This document shows, piece after piece, positions 33,132-35,208 of a DNA stretch of 35,208 bases. Both the position numbers and the translations under genes were made by a program. The notes below the pieces were generated by a model. The model was given only the letters and a program-made list of their open reading frames with translations. It was not told the DNA's origin and ran no database searches. Source of the DNA: Acidobacteriota bacterium (GTDB taxonomy: Bacteria > Acidobacteriota > Blastocatellia > Chloracidobacteriales > Chloracidobacteriaceae). The stretch spans positions 1 through 35,208 of the forward strand of contig JACQXX010000023.1 in NCBI GenBank assembly GCA_016208495.1, written 5' to 3'. Position 1 is the stretch's first letter, and each line of letters opens with the position of its first letter.

Positions 33132-34022
33132 TTAGACCTGGTTTTGATGTGTGATTTCCCGAACAATATCACCAATTCGATGAAAGAGATAAGACCGGGC
33201 CGTCGTTGGTCTCCAGGCCAGTCCGACGCTGCGGTTGGGCACAGGGTGTGAAAACGGAAGGTACACCACATTGGAGGCATTGCCGCTAACCGCCATTTCC
33301 GGCACCAGAGTAATCCCCGCGCCACTGGCGACCATATGGCGGAGCGTTTCCAGACTTGTCGCCCGAAACGACGTTTTTTCCCGTGCTCCTACGACTTTAC
33401 ACACGGCCAGCGCCTGATCGCGCAAACAGTGACCATCTTCGAGGAGCAGAACCGATTCATTGGCCAAATCCTGTTGTGAAACCATCTGCCGGTGGGCCAG
33501 GGCGTGCGTATGCGGAACCGCCAGAAAGAATGGCTCAAGGTACAATTCGCGTTCGAAAAAGCGGTAATCCGGCAGCGGGAGCGCCAGCAGAATCAAATCC
33601 AGTTCGCCATCTTCAAGCTGTCGGCAAATGGTAGGGGTCTGGGCTTCCACAAGCTGGATTTGCAAATTGGGGAGTTCAGCCTGAAGTCGTGGCAAAATGC
33701 GGGGCAGCAAATACGGAGCAATCGTCGGAATCACGCCGATTTTGATAATTCCTCCGAGCGGGTCGGACGCCTGTTTGGCCAGATCGCGGATGTTCCCGAC
33801 TTCCTTGATGATGAGGCGGGCGCGTTCGGCGATGGTCTTCCCGATGGGGGTGACGATGACCTGTTTGTTATTGCGTTCGAAGAGCTGCACGCCCAGGTCT
33901 TCTTCCATTTTTTTGAGCTGCATACTGAGCGCCGGCTGGCTGACGTAGCACGCCTCGGCAGCCTTCCCAAAGTGTTTCAGATCAACAACGGCGAGAAAAT
34001 AAGTCAAATCACGGATGTTCAT
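33132..34022 (-). CDS. oxyR: OxyR, peroxide-sensing LysR-family regulator
   Basis: The protein has 296 residues from the ATG at 34022 (MNIRDLTYFLAVVDLKHFGK). The longer frame to 34049 needs a TTG that lies inside a palindromic repeat. Residues 1-60 form the LysR winged helix (AAEACYVSQPALSMQLKKME). The effector domain contains LLEDGHCLRDQALAVC, with Cys199 and Cys208 at exactly the E. coli OxyR positions. This pair forms a disulphide on H2O2 exposure and switches the protein to activate catalase and peroxiredoxin genes. No katG, ahpC or similar gene diverges from it in this window, so its targets lie elsewhere. No Shine-Dalgarno sequence is seen. The 26-bp inverted repeat at 34036-34154 begins 14 bp upstream of the ATG. 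Confidence 0.95.
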   Translation of the reverse strand: MNIRDLTYFLAVVDLKHFGKAAEACYVSQPALSMQLKKMEEDLGVQLFERNNKQVIVTPIGKTIAERARLIIKEVGNIRDLAKQASDPLGGIIKIGVIPTIAPYLLPRILPRLQAELPNLQIQLVEAQTPTICRQLEDGELDLILLALPLPDYRFFERELYLEPFFLAVPHTHALAHRQMVSQQDLANESVLLLEDGHCLRDQALAVCKVVGAREKTSFRATSLETLRHMVASGAGITLVPEMAVSGNASNVVYLPFSHPVPNRSVGLAWRPTTARSYLFHRIGDIVREITHQNQV

Positions 34023-34035
34023 AGGTGGAGAAAAA

Positions 34036-34154
34036 AGTTCAGAGTTCAAGCTTTAGCTTGCTTTCGTCTCAAGGCAAGCACAACTCAAGTCGTATCAAGA
34101 ACTTGAATGACACACCCCAACGATTTTTGCAAGCTAAAGCTTGAACTCTGAACT
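34036..34154. repeat. 26-bp perfect inverted repeat upstream of oxyR
   Basis: The arms 34036-34061 and 34129-34154 are exact reverse complements (core GAGTTCAAGCTTTAGCTTGC). They are separated by 67 bases. The element fills the gap between the WD40-ankyrin gene (stop at 34168) and the oxyR ATG (34022), so the oxyR leader could fold into a long hairpin. It is probably a dispersed palindromic element. Confidence 0.95.
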
Positions 34155-34167
34155 CCATCCCACGTTC

Positions 34168-35208
34168 TCACTGGTCTTTATTCTCTGACTTGTAATTGCG
34201 TAAGAAATCGGCCACTTCGGTTTGTCCCGCTTCCTGAGCCAGATCGAATGGAGTTTTCCCATCCTTGTCTTTGGCATCAGGGTCAGCCCCGTGTTCGATC
34301 AGGTATTTGACAATTTCCAGGTGGCCAGCCTCTGCAGCGTAATGCAATGGAGTTTTCTTCCCATCCCGATCTCTGGCATTAATCTGAGCACCTTTTGAAA
34401 TCAGGTATGCAACAATGGTTCGTTGCCCTTTACTGGCAGCCCACATTAAAGCAGTCCATTTTGTCTCTTTACCGTCTTTATCAATTTCGCTGTCTTCCAG
34501 GTTCAGGTTTAAGGTTTCTAATAAATATTGCAAAACATCGAGATGACCTTCCCCGGCTGCCGTGACCAAAGGACTACCATAATAAGCGTCTTTTGAATTA
34601 TTTAGGTAAATCAGCCCTTTGTGGTTTGGGTCAGCGCCTTTATTGATCAGTAGTTTTACTATCTCCAAATGACCACCATAGATAGCCCACATTAACGGGG
34701 TTGTCCCATTTTGGTCTGTGCTGGTTACCAGTAATGGTTGGGAATTGATCAAGTACTGAACCCACAGTAAATTCCCGGTTGATGCTACTTCAAAAATCTC
34801 TTGTTGCTGAAGAAATCGAGTCAATTGTAGTTTTTCTTCCTTAGTTTGCCGGGTTAACCACACCTTGACCGTGTTGTCCCAACTCCCGGTTGCCAGCCGG
34901 TTTCCATCCGGTGAGAAAGCGACTGAGAAGACAGAGTCTGTATGTCCGGTCAGGGTGGCCACCGCCTGCCAGGTCGCCACATCCCACACCTTGACCGTGT
35001 TGTCCAAACTTCCGGTTGCCAGCCGGTTTCCATCCGGTGAGAAAGTGACTGAGGAGACAAAGTCTGTATGTCCGGTCAGGGTGGCCACCGCCTGCCAGGT
35101 TGCCACATCCCACACCTTGACCGTGTTGTCCAAACTCCCGGTTGCCAGCCGGTTTCCATCCGGTGAGAAAGCGACTGAGAAGACAGAGTCTGTATGTCCG
35201 GTCAGGGT
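34168..35208 (-). CDS. WD40-ankyrin repeat protein, N-terminus beyond the window
   Basis: The frame is open to the right edge, so the start is not in the window. The visible 346 residues begin with two complete and one shortened WD40 repeats of 42 residues ([20 protein letters not shown], then [22 protein letters not shown]). The third breaks off at VKVW and runs into a linker. About five ankyrin repeats follow ([56 protein letters not shown] and so on). WD40-ankyrin fusions are protein-binding scaffolds. In bacteria the missing N-terminus often carries more WD40 blades or a kinase, protease or STAND module, which cannot be seen here. The WD40 repeats are nearly identical at DNA level. Confidence 0.88.
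   Translation of the reverse strand, partial: TLTGHTDSVFSVAFSPDGNRLATGSLDNTVKVWDVATWQAVATLTGHTDFVSSVTFSPDGNRLATGSLDNTVKVWDVATWQAVATLTGHTDSVFSVAFSPDGNRLATGSWDNTVKVWLTRQTKEEKLQLTRFLQQQEIFEVASTGNLLWVQYLINSQPLLVTSTDQNGTTPLMWAIYGGHLEIVKLLINKGADPNHKGLIYLNNSKDAYYGSPLVTAAGEGHLDVLQYLLETLNLNLEDSEIDKDGKETKWTALMWAASKGQRTIVAYLISKGAQINARDRDGKKTPLHYAAEAGHLEIVKYLIEHGADPDAKDKDGKTPFDLAQEAGQTEVADFLRNYKSENKDQ
34858..35208 (-). repeat. Near-identical 126-bp tandem repeats encoding WD40 blades
   Basis: Units 35083-35208 and 34957-35082 are each exactly 126 bp and differ by about six bases. A third, shortened unit (34858-34956) is almost the same. Such identity at DNA level points to recent duplication or gene conversion. 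Confidence 0.93.

Overview
The window looks like chromosomal DNA of an Acidobacteriota bacterium, perhaps Blastocatellia-like. This is inferred from gene content, not from a marker gene. The clues are an ADOP-type (MacB/FtsX) orphan permease at 21051-23480, a TonB-dependent receptor with an N-terminal carboxypeptidase-regulatory-like domain, a propeller sensor kinase with 14 repeats, many secreted beta-propeller proteins, and short loosely packed operons. No rRNA, tRNA or CRISPR array was seen.

Left edge (1-2001): an AT-rich segment holds two tightly spaced minus-strand genes, a P-loop NTPase that runs off the window and a membrane protein of unknown function. This segment differs in composition from the rest. 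From 2002 to 10062 come a 1304-residue sensor histidine kinase, a 6-phosphofructokinase, a secreted BNR-type propeller protein and an ATP-grasp ligase. An ISAzo13-like insertion sequence with a broken transposase (10231-11522) sits exactly at the stop codon of a secreted retropepsin-like protease gene. A secreted GH13 alpha-amylase follows.

Middle (14663-25394): an NtrC-type response regulator has a consensus sigma-54 promoter in front of it. It is followed by a diacylglycerol-kinase-like lipid kinase, a secreted Kelch protein, a small membrane protein, the ADOP permease and a dihydropyrimidinase. Right part (25395-35208): a secreted protein made of nine Tyr/Arg/Gly-rich repeats of about 60 residues, a VOC protein, a LexA-like XRE-S24 repressor with a palindromic operator candidate and a clear terminator, a FecA-like TonB receptor with a promoter/Fur-box candidate, a GNAT acetyltransferase, a CBM9-like secreted protein, OxyR with both redox cysteines, and a WD40-ankyrin protein with near-identical 126-bp repeats that runs off the right edge.

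The genes do not form one pathway. The common thread is the intergenic DNA. It is loaded with short tandem microrepeats (GGGTTCA and GGGATGA heptamers, an 8-mer TAGCAAAG/TAGCGAAA family, TCTTCAGCCC) and with long inverted repeats. These often abut or supply the stop codons and leaders of neighbouring genes. That repeat layer, the AT-rich ATPase/membrane pair and the nine-repeat secreted protein are the parts most worth following up.
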